Below are positions 1 through 11,100 of a DNA stretch of 64,000 nt, piece by piece. The notes under the pieces are model-generated. The model ran no database searches and had not been told where the DNA came from. It was given only the letters and a program-made list of their open reading frames with translations. Numbering within the stretch: position 1 is the stretch's first letter; every line of letters begins with the position of its first letter. Position numbers and translations under genes: made by a program. Origin of the DNA: Bowdeniella nasicola (GTDB lineage: Bacteria; Actinomycetota; Actinomycetes; Actinomycetales; Actinomycetaceae); assembly GCF_900107735.1 (NCBI RefSeq), contig NZ_FNQV01000007.1:62001-126000 (forward strand), in the 5' to 3' direction.

Positions 1-1
1 C

Positions 2-1120
2 GGCGCGGTCCTCGCGCTCCTGTGGGCGAACTCGCCGTGGCGCGCGACCTACCACGCCATCTCCGAGTACACGATCGGCCCCGCCTCGCTGCACTTGAAC
101 CTGCCGATTGCGCACTGGGCGTCCGACGGGCTGCTCGCGATCTTCTTCTTCGTCGTCGGCCTCGAGCTCAAGACGGAATTCGTCACCGGTGCGCTGCGCG
201 ATCTGCGCCAGGCGATGGTCCCCGTGCTCGCCGCCGTCTTCGGCATGGTGGGACCGGCCGTCGTCTACGTCGCAATTCAACTCGCCACTGACTCGGACGG
301 CCTGCATGGCTGGGCGATCCCCGTCGCGACGGACATCGCCTTTGCCGTCGCGCTCCTTGGCATCTTCGGGCGCGGCCTCCCGCCCGCGGTACGCACCTTC
401 CTGCTGACGCTTGCCGTCGTCGACGACTTACTCGGCATCATCATCATCGCGACGTTCTACACCGAGTCACTGAACTTCCTTGCGCTGCTCGGTGCCTTCG
501 CCGTCATCGCCGTTTTCGCGGTTCTCGTCAACCGGCGTATCACCTCGCCGCTGCTGCTCATCCCGTTGGCACTCCTCGCGTGGGCGCTCATGCACATCTC
601 GGGCGTGCACTCCACGATCGCCGGCGTATTGCTTGGCCTCATGGTTCCCGCGACGATTAAGCGTGGCGAGCACGAGGCGCTCACCAACCGCTGGGCCGAG
701 CGTTTCCATCCCTACAGCGCGGGATTGGTGCTGCCCGTCTTCGCGTTCTTCGCGGCGGGCGTCACCCTGATCGAGGGCTCGGGCACCCTCACAGATATCT
801 TCCTTGATCCCGTCGCCCTCGGCGTCATCCTCGCGCTGCCCTTCGGCAAGCTCATCGGCATCTGGGGTGGCACCGCACTGCTGGTGAAGAACACACCGCT
901 GCGCCTGGGCGGCGGAGTCGACCTGCCGGACCTCGTGGGTGTCGCCTTGCTCGGCGGTATCGGCTTTACCGTCTCGCTGCTCATCGCGGGGCTCTCCTTC
1001 GGCGAATCGCCGCACACCGATCACGCGAAGATCGGAGTCATTGTCGGCTCGCTCCTCGCAGCGATCCTGGGCGCGCTCGCGCTCAAGCGCCGCGTGCGAA
1101 CCGCCGTCCGTCGCGGCTAA
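2..1120 (+). CDS. nhaA: Na+/H+ antiporter NhaA (5' end outside window)
   Basis: Cytoplasmic-membrane antiporter that expels Na+ in exchange for H+. The frame is open from base 2, so the start and roughly the first 30-40 residues lie upstream of the window. NhaA hallmarks in order: an AxLWANSPW loop, the helix FFFVVGLELK, the ATDIAFAV segment, the paired aspartates of VVDDLLGIIII (cation site in the family), the lysine of FGKLIGIWGG and the IGFTVSLLIAGL helix near the C terminus. The gene ends in TAA with a short basic tail. A weak CCGCGA/TCGCGG inverted repeat follows at 1129-1153 and could be its terminator. Family assignment is secure; regulation cannot be judged without the upstream region. 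Confidence 0.95.
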   Translation, partial: GAVLALLWANSPWRATYHAISEYTIGPASLHLNLPIAHWASDGLLAIFFFVVGLELKTEFVTGALRDLRQAMVPVLAAVFGMVGPAVVYVAIQLATDSDGLHGWAIPVATDIAFAVALLGIFGRGLPPAVRTFLLTLAVVDDLLGIIIIATFYTESLNFLALLGAFAVIAVFAVLVNRRITSPLLLIPLALLAWALMHISGVHSTIAGVLLGLMVPATIKRGEHEALTNRWAERFHPYSAGLVLPVFAFFAAGVTLIEGSGTLTDIFLDPVALGVILALPFGKLIGIWGGTALLVKNTPLRLGGGVDLPDLVGVALLGGIGFTVSLLIAGLSFGESPHTDHAKIGVIVGSLLAAILGALALKRRVRTAVRRG

Positions 1121-1556
1121 CCCCCTGCCCGCGACTAATCTGCCTGCTCGCGGAATAAGACACGCCTGCCGCGCACTGCCGCGCAGCCCAATACCGCTAA
1201 GGCGGATAGCTCAACGAATCGCAATTCAGCGAGTTTTCACCCTTGGTTCGTCTATAGCGCCGTGCTTGCCCATCTCCCGCTTCCACCCGTACAGGTGTAC
1301 CCCCTACCACCTCACTGCTCTGACGGCAGCGCTGTCCCCGCTCACACGCCCGCACCGGGTCGCAAGTCCTCATCCTGACCTCGTCCTCCTGGCCGTCGTC
1401 CTCCACACCCCTCCCCTGCGCGTCTGCGCATCTCCGTTCTGGTGGGTCTTCGATTGTCGGGTGTTGACGTGTTGGTTTGATCGTGGTCAGTCGCTTGCAG
1501 CACCCCGCAGCAGGCAGAGATCATCCACTCACTGATTGGCCGGAGGGAGGCGCATT
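1121..1556. other. 436-base intergenic gap, no gene recognised
   Basis: No reading frame here looks like a gene: the candidates have low-complexity, arginine/proline-rich translations and no ribosome site. The only structure noticed is a 6-bp inverted repeat (1129-1134 with 1148-1153) just after nhaA. A TTGACG at about 1464-1469 might be a -35 element for the downstream HNH gene, but no convincing -10 accompanies it. The stretch 1260-1430 is pyrimidine-rich on the plus strand. Confidence 0.4.
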
Positions 1557-3374
1557 ATGGAACTGAAGTCGTTGTTCGAGGCGGCTGGTTTTGATGTGCC
1601 TGCCACCCACCCGGCCGCAGGTACTGCGCCTGTCGTGTCGGAAGACCTACTCAATCTCGGGATCGGGATCCTCGCGGCAGCCGTCGAGAATGGTGTTGAT
1701 CTGCCGGAGGCGCTGCATAAGTTGATCGCGGCCCGCAACATCGAACGAGCATTTAATGCGGTATCGACACTCCGGACGCAGATTATTGCGTCGGCTGATC
1801 AGGCGGGTGCTGCCGAGATCGATGGCCTGTCCATGGCAGATGTCATCGCTGAAGAACGCCGCATCCCGAAGAACGCTGCCACCAGCGAGATCCGTACCGC
1901 CCGTAGCCAGGCTGAGTTCCCGAACGTGTTGAAAGCCGCCGCAGCATCCCGCATCTCCCAAGACAACCTCAACACCGCGGTCAAAACGCTGGAGAAGATG
2001 CGGCCCCACTACAGCGAGACCGAGTTCCCGCACGTGGAAGCAGCATTGTTGGAAGAGGCGGAGACTCCGGTACCGGGTGAGTTCCGTAAGAAATGCCGCA
2101 CCACCCTCGAAATGTTGGATGAAGCGCTACGTAAGGCCAACAATGCCGCGACCGCGAAACGTAGGAAGCAGTCCTTCGATGAGCGGGGGCTCGCGATCAC
2201 GCTGATTCAGGATGGGGAGTTTGGGGCGAACCTGTTCGCTCATATCCCCGCGGAGTATTTGCGGATCTTGATGCCGGCGTTGGAGAAGAAGGCTGAGACC
2301 ATTGCCCGAGCCCAACGCCACAGCAAAGCTCGGAAGGCTGCTGATAGGAAGACGCGGTTGTTGGATGCGTTGTTCACTACCATGACCGGGCACTACCCAC
2401 CCGAGGCAGACGACCTCACCCACCTCACCGGAAACGACCCCGACAACGGCCAGGACCCGACAGATCAAGATCCTTCCGAAGATCTCTTCGACGACGAAGA
2501 CCCGCCTGATGGTGAGGATCCGTATGACGGCCCCGGCCCGTCCGGCAACGATAGTGGCGGTAGCCGTCCCGGGCCGAATCACTCCGGTGGTAACGACGGC
2601 AACGGCGCTGAAATCGAAGGCCCCGAAGCAGACACCTTCGAAGACGATACCGAGTCCCTGACCGACCGCATCATGGCCGACGATGACTTCACCTGTGGTG
2701 ACACCTCACGTCCCAGCGCTGCTACTACGCCGGTAGCCACCGGAACCGGTGCGGAAACCGCTGGGTTGACTCCGGCGCCACCTGCCCCACCGATCGTTGA
2801 GGGCCTCACGGTGGCGTTCCCGGAGCGTTCCCGCCACATGTGGGACACGCGCGACGCAGACCGGGGACGAGAAACCCGCCTCGCTAGCAAGAAACTCCGC
2901 AAACTCTTGGCACTTCGGGATGGTGGATGTGTCTTCCCGATGTGTACCGACCCACCCGAGGGATGCGTGGCCCACCACATCATTTCCTGGGAAAGCGGCG
3001 GACCCACAAACCTCACCAACCTCGCTTTAGTGTGCTCACGACATCATCCCCGAGTCGAGAAACCACCCGGCGCCCCCAACAGCTGGACCATCATCATCGA
3101 CCAAACCGGAATCCCCGCCGCCAGACCACCCCGCAGGATTGACCCCGACCAACAGCCCATCTACCACCCGCGACTCACGCCGCCGATATGCGATATCCCG
3201 CGCCCCAAAGACAACATCGGAAGCAAAGCACCACCCGGCCCAGACGATCACCAACTGTCTACCACCGCGGCGGCCGATTCGGTCATGGCACCCGCGGGAA
3301 CGCAGCCGCGCGGCTTCACCCTGGCCAACGACTGGCGCTTCGACGAGACCCTCAACGGACCACCACCCATCTAA
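1557..3374 (+). CDS. DUF222 (13E12-repeat) HNH endonuclease
   Basis: Protein of 605 residues from ATG 1557, which has a strong GGAGGGAGG site 7 bases upstream; a TTG at 1536 in the same frame has none. The N-terminal ~270 residues are a helical DUF222 domain. An acidic linker rich in Asp, Pro, Gly and Ser follows (about 280-400). The C-terminal third holds an HNH nuclease: a GGCVFPMC cysteine pair, VAHHIISWESGGPTNLTNL and a final CSRHH. Family knowledge: such proteins occur in many dispersed copies in actinobacterial chromosomes and are presumed metal-dependent nucleases of unknown role, sometimes linked to mobile elements. No transposase, integrase or partner gene is adjacent. The gene ends in front of a 12-bp inverted repeat. 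Confidence 0.88.
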   Translation: MELKSLFEAAGFDVPATHPAAGTAPVVSEDLLNLGIGILAAAVENGVDLPEALHKLIAARNIERAFNAVSTLRTQIIASADQAGAAEIDGLSMADVIAEERRIPKNAATSEIRTARSQAEFPNVLKAAAASRISQDNLNTAVKTLEKMRPHYSETEFPHVEAALLEEAETPVPGEFRKKCRTTLEMLDEALRKANNAATAKRRKQSFDERGLAITLIQDGEFGANLFAHIPAEYLRILMPALEKKAETIARAQRHSKARKAADRKTRLLDALFTTMTGHYPPEADDLTHLTGNDPDNGQDPTDQDPSEDLFDDEDPPDGEDPYDGPGPSGNDSGGSRPGPNHSGGNDGNGAEIEGPEADTFEDDTESLTDRIMADDDFTCGDTSRPSAATTPVATGTGAETAGLTPAPPAPPIVEGLTVAFPERSRHMWDTRDADRGRETRLASKKLRKLLALRDGGCVFPMCTDPPEGCVAHHIISWESGGPTNLTNLALVCSRHHPRVEKPPGAPNSWTIIIDQTGIPAARPPRRIDPDQQPIYHPRLTPPICDIPRPKDNIGSKAPPGPDDHQLSTTAAADSVMAPAGTQPRGFTLANDWRFDETLNGPPPI

Positions 3375-3387
3375 CGTCGAAAACACC

Positions 3388-3424
3388 AACGCCCCTACCG
3401 GCAAAAACTGCAGGTAGGGGCGTT
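3388..3424 (+). terminator. 12-bp inverted repeat, putative terminator of the HNH gene
   Basis: AACGCCCCTACC at 3388-3399 pairs perfectly with GGTAGGGGCGTT at 3413-3424 across a 13-base loop, 13 bases after the HNH stop codon. There is no T-run, which is common for actinobacterial terminators. Confidence 0.65.
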
Positions 3425-3604
3425 CAGCTGTCTGAGGGCAAAGACCTGCGCTCCCTGAACGCCTGGTGGCCGGGTCATCGTAAGTGGGTCGCGGCAGGGC
3501 ACATCGGACTAGAACATGACTTTGCTGGAAACGCTCCTCGGGACAGACGAGCCAGAAGGCTCAGCGCTCCCCAAGCCAGTCATAGCGCAGGCGAATCGCC
3601 ACAC

Positions 3605-3757
3605 CTAAAAAAACGTCACGACGAGGGGAACGAAAAGCCACCACACACCGAATGTCTTGACCACGAAAGGGATCGAGGCTACGAGTAAGCAGCCGATGAG
3701 CGCAATTCCTAGGATCAGGACAACTTTCCTACGCACGAAACGTTTCTCATCATCCAT
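3605..3757 (-). CDS. Small two-helix membrane protein, 50 residues
   Basis: A short frame below usual length cut-offs. The ATG at 3757 has an AGGGGG ribosome site 6 bases upstream, and the frame ends with TAG at 3605. The protein starts with a charged segment (MDDEKRFVRRK), continues into a hydrophobic helix (about residues 11-33, VVLILGIALIGCLLV core), then a short VKTFG turn and a second hydrophobic segment to the C terminus (WWLFVPLVVTFF). It lies 27 bases downstream of ppx in the same direction, so it is probably the last gene of the eno-ftsB-DUF501-ppx unit. A small GAGCC/GGCTC hairpin (3549-3562) lies about 40 bases downstream. I do not recognise the family. Two membrane spans are predicted by eye only. 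Confidence 0.72.
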   Translation of the reverse strand: MDDEKRFVRRKVVLILGIALIGCLLVASIPFVVKTFGVWWLFVPLVVTFF

Positions 3758-3784
3758 GACATCCCCCTTTTGCTCTGGATACGC

Positions 3785-4765
3785 CTACGCTACAGCTCCT
3801 GCGGCGGACAGCGCGATGCCGTCGAGAATGTCGTGCTCGGAGGTGACGGCGCCAGCGATGGGGTGGCCCGCCTCGCGCGTGCGCGCGTGCACGCGCGCGA
3901 CGATCCGGTCCCACACGAGCGCGCCGGCGCCGATGACATCGATGCGGCCCGGGTGCATGAAACCGTAGCCAGCGCGCTGCTCGCGCGAATCGTGCAGCAG
4001 CTGAGCGCACGAGGCGTGGATCTGCTCGACGCTGAGGTTCATGCCGTCGATCGCAGCCGAATCGTAGGCGGGAAGGCCGAGCGCGTGCGCGGTGATCGTC
4101 GTGACGGAGCCGGCAAGGCCAACCAGACGCCGGGAGGCAGCAAGATCAACGTGGCGTTCGGCTTCATCGAGCGCGGCGTCGATGTCTGCGCTTGCGGCGG
4201 CGATCTGCTCGGCCGTCGGCGGATCGGAGTGCAGGTGGCGCTCGGTCATCCGCACGCAGCCGACGTTCATCGAGAACTGGGCTCGCGGCACGCCGGCGCC
4301 GAGGACGAGCTCGGAGGATCCCCCACCGATATCGACGACGAGCGAATCGCCCTCACCGGGGCCGACGGATGACAGCGCGCCCGCAAAGCTCAGGGCTGCT
4401 TCTTCCTCGCCGGAGATGACTTCCGGGGCGACCCCGAGACGCTCCTTGATGCCCGCAACGAACACATCCCGGTTGGTCGCATCGCGCGTCGCGGAGGTGG
4501 CGACGAAGCGGATCGTTTCGACGCCGTGGCGCTCGCACAGCTCGGCATAGTCGGCCGCGGCGGCAAAGGTCCGCTCCAGTGCCTCCGGCGCGAGCATCCC
4601 GGTGCGATCCACGCCCTGGCCCAGGCGTACGACGCGCATGAGCCGCTCGACATCGCTCAACGCTGCCGAGCCAGGGGCAGCGGCACGATCGGGCGCCGAG
4701 GGGACGTCGGCAATGAGGAGGCGAATCGAGTTCGTGCCGCAGTCAATCGCGGCAACGCGACTCAC
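3785..4765 (-). CDS. ppx: Ppx/GppA-type exopolyphosphatase
   Basis: Enzyme of 326 residues that removes terminal phosphate from polyphosphate and/or the 5' phosphate of pppGpp, linking phosphate storage to the stringent response. The N terminus (VAAIDCGTNSIRLLIAD) and the later VVDIGGGSSELVLG are the two phosphate-binding loops of the ASKHA fold. The GTG at 4765 is taken as start because it overlaps the TGA of the DUF501 gene (GTGA), a translational-coupling arrangement, and because an upstream extension would add only arginine-rich residues. The neighbours match M. tuberculosis Rv1024-Rv1026. The sequence cannot show whether polyphosphate or guanosine pentaphosphate is the main substrate. 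Confidence 0.93.
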   Translation of the reverse strand: MSRVAAIDCGTNSIRLLIADVPSAPDRAAAPGSAALSDVERLMRVVRLGQGVDRTGMLAPEALERTFAAAADYAELCERHGVETIRFVATSATRDATNRDVFVAGIKERLGVAPEVISGEEEAALSFAGALSSVGPGEGDSLVVDIGGGSSELVLGAGVPRAQFSMNVGCVRMTERHLHSDPPTAEQIAAASADIDAALDEAERHVDLAASRRLVGLAGSVTTITAHALGLPAYDSAAIDGMNLSVEQIHASCAQLLHDSREQRAGYGFMHPGRIDVIGAGALVWDRIVARVHARTREAGHPIAGAVTSEHDILDGIALSAAGAVA

Positions 4766-5274
4766 GCGTCCTCGCCTTCGTCCTCGCAGGAGCACACGTC
4801 TGGATCCCATAGCCCTTCTGCCCGCAGCATCTCGAGTGCGCGATCACCAAATGGGTTGACGCCCTCGCCCGCAGCCAACGCATGACCGGCAAGGGCGTGC
4901 AGGCACTTGACACGTGTTGGCATCCCCCCGGCGGAAATGCCCTCGATCTCTTCGACCTCGCCGAGCTCAGCGCGCGCCGCCAGGTAGGACTCGTGAGCGC
5001 GCTGGTAGGCGGCCGCGAGCTCCGAGTTGGCATGCAGTTCCTCGTTCATCTCGTGCATGACGCCGCGCGCCTCCAGCGTCGAAATCCCCTTCACGATCGC
5101 GGGATGCGTGAGGTAGAAGGTCGTCGGAAATGGCGTGCCATCATCGAGCCTCGGTGCCGTCACCACGACGAGCGGCCGTCCGCACGTGCAGCGTGTCGCA
5201 ATATCGACCGCGCCGCGCGGCACCCGCCCCAGCTGGTGGGCAAGGGTTTTGCGATCGGCGTCAGTTACCGGCAT
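4762..5274 (-). CDS. DUF501 domain protein
   Basis: Cytoplasmic protein of 170 residues of the DUF501 family (Rv1025 type), whose function is unknown. Visible features are an N-terminal TCxCGRP cysteine motif, FPTTFYLTHP, a helical middle and a C-terminal LHALAGHALAAGEG segment followed by further cysteines (CSCEDEGEDA), so a metal site is possible. The ATG at 5274 follows a GGAGG site that lies inside the end of the preceding gene, with a 14-base overlap, and the stop overlaps the ppx start. Its fixed position between a divisome protein and ppx is conserved in actinobacteria, but I would not infer a function from that. Confidence 0.9.
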   Translation of the reverse strand: MPVTDADRKTLAHQLGRVPRGAVDIATRCTCGRPLVVVTAPRLDDGTPFPTTFYLTHPAIVKGISTLEARGVMHEMNEELHANSELAAAYQRAHESYLAARAELGEVEEIEGISAGGMPTRVKCLHALAGHALAAGEGVNPFGDRALEMLRAEGLWDPDVCSCEDEGEDA

Positions 5275-5908
5275 CGGGTGCCTCCTTCAGGCCCGCGGCA
5301 ATCTCCACGGAATCAGCAATGGTCAGGTACCAGGGTTGGCGGATCTCGCGCTCGGGCACGCCGCGTCGCGGGTCATCCGGCGGCTTCTCGCCGGTCACGG
5401 TGTGGGGATCGACGACGACGTAGGGCGTCTCGCCCGGCAGCACCCACCCGAGGCGGTCACGCGCCTGGCTAGCGACGAAGTCCGGGTTCTGCCAGCGAGC
5501 CTTCTCACGCTCGTATTTCGCGATGTCCGCTTGTAGTTCCGCGACCTCGGCCTGCAGCGCGCGGGCCTGTTCGCGCTGCTGCAGATAGTGCTGCAGCGGC
5601 GAGGCGACGATAGCCAGTGAAAACGCGAGCGTCACGAGCAACATGATGGCGCGCCACGAGATCGAATACGTCCCGCGCTTGGTGGTGAATTTCAGGCCGG
5701 TTGCTTTGTCTCGACGACGACGCATCGCGCCACGATTGGCGCGTGCGGCAAGCTTCGGTGATCCCGGCTTAGGTGCCGACCCGCGAGGCTTGATGCCCGA
5801 TGCGTTGGGCTTTGCCCCCGAGCCGCCCGGCTTCGCCGAGCTCGCGCCAGCACTGGGGCGGCGCACGCGGCGTGGGGAGGAGGGTCTGCGGGATTTCACG
5901 CCTCCCAT
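5261..5908 (-). CDS. FtsB/DivIC-type septum formation initiator
   Basis: Bitopic membrane protein of 215 residues expected to join the FtsL/FtsQ-containing divisome. The first ~95 residues are a basic, Ser/Pro/Gly-rich cytoplasmic tail with SAKPGGSGAKP-like repeats. One transmembrane helix follows (AIMLLVTLAFSLAIVA, about 98-115), then a coiled coil starting LQQREQARALQAEVAELQ, and the family motif of an Ala-Arg-rich turn leading to LGWVLPGETPYVVV. The long disordered N-terminal tail is typical of actinobacterial versions and absent from E. coli FtsB. It lies directly downstream of eno in the same orientation, as in M. tuberculosis (Rv1023-Rv1024). Confidence 0.9.
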   Translation of the reverse strand: MGGVKSRRPSSPRRVRRPSAGASSAKPGGSGAKPNASGIKPRGSAPKPGSPKLAARANRGAMRRRRDKATGLKFTTKRGTYSISWRAIMLLVTLAFSLAIVASPLQHYLQQREQARALQAEVAELQADIAKYEREKARWQNPDFVASQARDRLGWVLPGETPYVVVDPHTVTGEKPPDDPRRGVPEREIRQPWYLTIADSVEIAAGLKEAPDAGN

Positions 5909-6068
5909 TGTGCGCCTAAAGTCGCTCGCCCGGCACGACTACGCGCCGAATGTGAGCGAAGTCCGCCGCAGCGTCGCGCACACACGCACCACACTCTCCC
6001 GCACACACTTGCGCGCACCCGGGCCCGCGCGCACATACCTAGGTGCACCCGCGCACGCGCGAGGACAT

Positions 6069-6115
6069 AGCTGCGCCCCCGCCGGACGAAACCGAATCCC
6101 GCGGGGGCGGTAGCT
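6069..6115 (-). terminator. Strong hairpin after eno
   Basis: CGCCCCCGC at 6074-6082 pairs with GCGGGGGCG at 6101-6109, extended by AGCT on each side (6069-6072 with 6112-6115). It starts 3 bases beyond the eno stop codon, so it should end or attenuate eno transcripts before the ftsB-like gene. There is no T-run. Confidence 0.7.
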
Positions 6116-6117
6116 GG

Positions 6118-7407
<1,290 letters not shown>

Positions 7408-7473
7408 TTACGTGTTCGTGGGAACGTACGCTCTAAGCCTAGGGCCAAAACGGGCAAAAGGGCAGGACGAATG

Positions 7474-7974
7474 TCACTGCTGGGAGGTGAACCAAGCGGG
7501 CTTGGGCAGCGGCTGCCCGGCGGCCGTATCAATGCCGTAGCGCGGGTTAACCTCGGCGCTCGTGAGGATCTCGTTGACGCGCTCGCCAATCTCGGCCGCC
7601 TTCGGGGAGGCGGTGATTTGCTGGTTCAGCAGCGAAGCCGCGGCCACCTTCAGGGTCTCATCGCTCAGGCCCGACGCATCCATTCCGAGCTCGGCGAGCT
7701 TGGCGCGCACGTCATCGCTCGACATCGCCATACCGTTTTCCCCCGCGGCCTGCGTGATCGCGCCCGCAAGGACCAGGTTTGCCAGCGCGCTCGACTGCGA
7801 TGCCCCCTGGCCCGTCACTCGCGGCAGTTCCGCGGCCACCGTGGAAACCGTCGTCTCCGAAATCCGCTCATTGCCGACGCGAGCGGCCTGGCCTGCCTGA
7901 CAGCCGGCGAGGGCGGAGACTCCAAGGGCGAGAGCAGCGACGGCCGCGAGCGGGCGGCGGGAATGAGTAAGCAC
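7474..7974 (-). CDS. SurA-N-like lipoprotein
   Basis: Secreted lipoprotein of 166 residues. The GTG at 7974 is chosen because GGAGG lies five bases upstream; it gives a clean type II signal peptide (MLTHSRRPLAAVAALALGVS) with lipobox LAGC. The mature part begins with a VGNERISETTVS segment typical of the N-terminal helical domain of SurA/PrsA chaperone-like proteins, then alternating helices. There is no parvulin isomerase domain, so a chaperone role is only an analogy. It sits between mfd and eno, where M. tuberculosis has lpqU, so a cell-envelope lipoprotein occupies this place in both genomes but from a different family. Confidence 0.8.
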   Translation of the reverse strand: MLTHSRRPLAAVAALALGVSALAGCQAGQAARVGNERISETTVSTVAAELPRVTGQGASQSSALANLVLAGAITQAAGENGMAMSSDDVRAKLAELGMDASGLSDETLKVAAASLLNQQITASPKAAEIGERVNEILTSAEVNPRYGIDTAAGQPLPKPAWFTSQQ

Positions 7975-8156
7975 GAAAACCTCCGAGTTGCACATACAGT
8001 CCGGCTCTATCCTACGCGCCAATCGCTTGCCTGATCTCATCGCGCGGTTGTGACACAATCGAAGTGACGCCACTCGTTGCAGGGAGAGCCGATGCCGCCA
8101 TCGTGCTGTGGAAGCACTGTCGGCGCCGCTAGCAAGCCGAGTCGGGGGCCGCTACC

Positions 8157-11100
8157 TCAACCGCGAATGATCGAGGTTAGCAGCGCGAACAGATCGCGCA
8201 CCCACGCCAGTAGGTCATCGTCGGACATGGAACGCTCCCCCAGGCCCTTGGGCTTGGGGATCGGGATGAGGACCTGGCGCGTCGCGAGGCGAATATGCGT
8301 GCCGGGGTGCAACCGCTTCAGGCGCACCTGCTGGCTGTCCTTGAGCTGCAACGGCCCGACGCGCAGCATCTGGCCCTGCACGATCGCCTCTTCCAGCCCG
8401 ATCGCGCGCGCGGCTTCCCGCAGCTCCGCGACGGTAAAGAGGCGCTCGACGACGCGCGGGATCGGCCCGTAGCGGTCGGTCAGCTCGGCGGCGATCGCGT
8501 CGAGATCCTCGCGGGTGCGGGCGGCGGCAATCTTCGAATAGGCCTCCAGCCGCAGCCGCTCGTGACCGATATAGTCCTCGGGCACGTGCGCGTCGACGGG
8601 CAGTTCGAGCTTCATGTCCTTACTGCCGGAGTATTCGCCCTTGAAGGCGGCGACGGCCTCCGCGACCATGCGGACATACAAATCGAAGCCGACGCCCGCG
8701 ATATGGCCGGACTGTTCGCCGCCGAGCAGGTTGCCCGCCCCGCGGATCTCCAGGTCCTTCATCGCGACCTGCATGCCGGCGCCCAGGTCAGTGTTGGCGG
8801 CGATGGTGCGCAGCCGCTCGTAGGCGGTTTCGGTCAGCGTCTTTTCGGGGTGGTAGAGGAAGTAGGCGTAGGCGCGGTCCCGGCCGCGGCCGACCCGCCC
8901 GCGCAGCTGGTGCAGCTGGGAGAGGCCAAAGGCGTCGGCGCGGTCGACGATGAGCGTGTTCGCGTTGGAGATATCAAGCCCGGTCTCCACGATCGTCGTG
9001 CACACGAGAACGTCGAACTCGCGGTTCCAAAAATCGACGATGACCTTTTCCAGCTGGGTCTCGTTCATCTTGCCGTGGCCGATACCGATGCGGGCCTCGG
9101 GCACGAGCTCCTTCAGCCGCGCCGCGACCTTGTCGATCGATTCGACCCGGTTATGGATGAAAAACACCTGGCCATCGCGCAGTAGCTCGCGCCGGATGGC
9201 CGCGGCGATCTGCTTTTCCTCATACCGCCCGACGTAGGTCAGGACGGGGTGGCGCTCCTCGGGCGGCGTCGCGAGCGTCGACATCTCGCGGATGCCGGTG
9301 ACCGCCATTTCTAGGGTGCGTGGGATCGGGGTGGCGCTCATGGCGAGCACGTCGACGTTGGCACGCAACTGCTTGAGCGCTTCCTTGTGCTCGACGCCGA
9401 AGCGCTGCTCCTCGTCGACGATGACGAGGCCCAGGTCCTTGAAGTAGACCTCGCCGGTGATGAGGCGGTGGGTGCCGATGACGACGTCGATCGTGCCGGC
9501 CTTCAGCTCGTCCTTGATGCGCTTGGCCTCGGCGGCGCTTTGGAAGCGCGAGAGTGCGGCTACGCGCACCGGAAAACCGCCGTAGCGCTCGGAAAACGTC
9601 TCAAAATGCTGCTGGACGAGGAGCGTCGTCGGACATAGCACGGCCACCTGCTTGCCGTCTTGGACGGCCTTGAACGCGGCGCGCACCGCGATCTCCGTCT
9701 TGCCGTAGCCGACGTCGCCGCAGATGAGGCGGTCCATCGGCACGGCACGCTCCATATCGGCCTTGACGTCCTCGATCGTGGCGAGCTGGTCGGGCGTTTC
9801 CATGTAGGGGAAGGCCTCCTCCAGCTCGCGCTGCCAGGGCGTATCGGGCGAGAATGCGTGGCCCTTGGCGCTCGTGCGCACCGCGTACAGGCGGATGAGC
9901 TCTGCCGCGATCTCGCGGATCGCCTTGCGCGCCTTCGATTTCGTCTTCGCCCAGTCGCTGCCGCCCAGCCGGTTGACGCTGGGGGACTCCCCGCCGGTGT
10001 ACTTCGTGACCTGGTCGAGCGAATCGGTGGGCACGAAGAGGCGGTCGGCTGGCCCGCCGCGGCGCGAGGGCGCGTATTCGATGACGACGTATTCGCGCAT
10101 CCCCTTCTTCGCGCCCGCCCCCACCGAGCGCGTGATGAGTTCGACGAAGCGGCCGACGCCATGCGTATCGTGGACGACGTAGTCGCCGGGCTTGAGCGCA
10201 AGCGGATCGACGGTTTTGCGGCGCTTCGTCGGCATTTTTTGGCCCGCCGCGGCGGTATCGCGGCGTCTGCCGGTCAGGTCCGCGTGGGCGAGGTGGACGA
10301 CGCGCGCGCCCGGCGCGAGATACCCCTCCGTAAGCGCACCGAGCGTCACGTGCACGGTGCCGGGATCGACCCCATCCGCAAGCTCCGGCGTGAATTGCGC
10401 GGCAATGCCCGCCTGCCCGAGCTGTTCGGCGACGCGCCGGCCTGGCCCGGGCCCGTCCGTCGTGATGACGACGCGGCGCCCCTCGTGCAGCCAGGTGCGA
10501 AGGTCGTTGGCGAGCTCATCGATGCGCCCGCGGTAGCGGTGGGCGGCCTCGGCGTCGATCACGTGCTCCTCGCTCGCGCCGGAGGCCAGCGCCGAGACCT
10601 CCCACCAACCGAGCGAGCGGTTGATCGCCGCCGTGCGCGTCTCATCGAGCGTCAAAAACGACGCCTTGCGGACCGCCAGCGGCGCTGTGCCGCCCGCGGC
10701 CGCGCTCGTCCACGCCGCGGAGAGGAACTCGTCGGTCGTCGCGAGCAAATCATCGACGCGCCGCGCGAGCCGCTCCGGATCGAGCGCAATCAGCAGGCTG
10801 TCCGGATCGAGGTTCGCCACGACGGAGTGCATATCGTCGACGAGGAGCCCAGCGAGCGATTCCATCCCTTCGACGGCGATGCCATCGGCGATCTTTTCCA
10901 GCATCTCGCGCGCGCCCGGGAAATCAGCGATGGCCTCGCGCGCCCGCGCGCGCACGCGCGAGGACAGCAGGATCTCGCGCGCCGGCGGGGCCCAGACAAA
11001 CTCGCGGGCCTCAATCGAGCGCTGGTCGGCGACGGAAAACACCCGAATCTCGTCAACTTCGTCGCCGAAAAACTCGATGCGCAAGGGGTGGGATTCCGTC

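Noticed and set aside
1121-1535. Several 60-70 codon frames in the gap after nhaA
   Set aside because: They have no ribosome site, overlap each other on both strands and have low-complexity translations.
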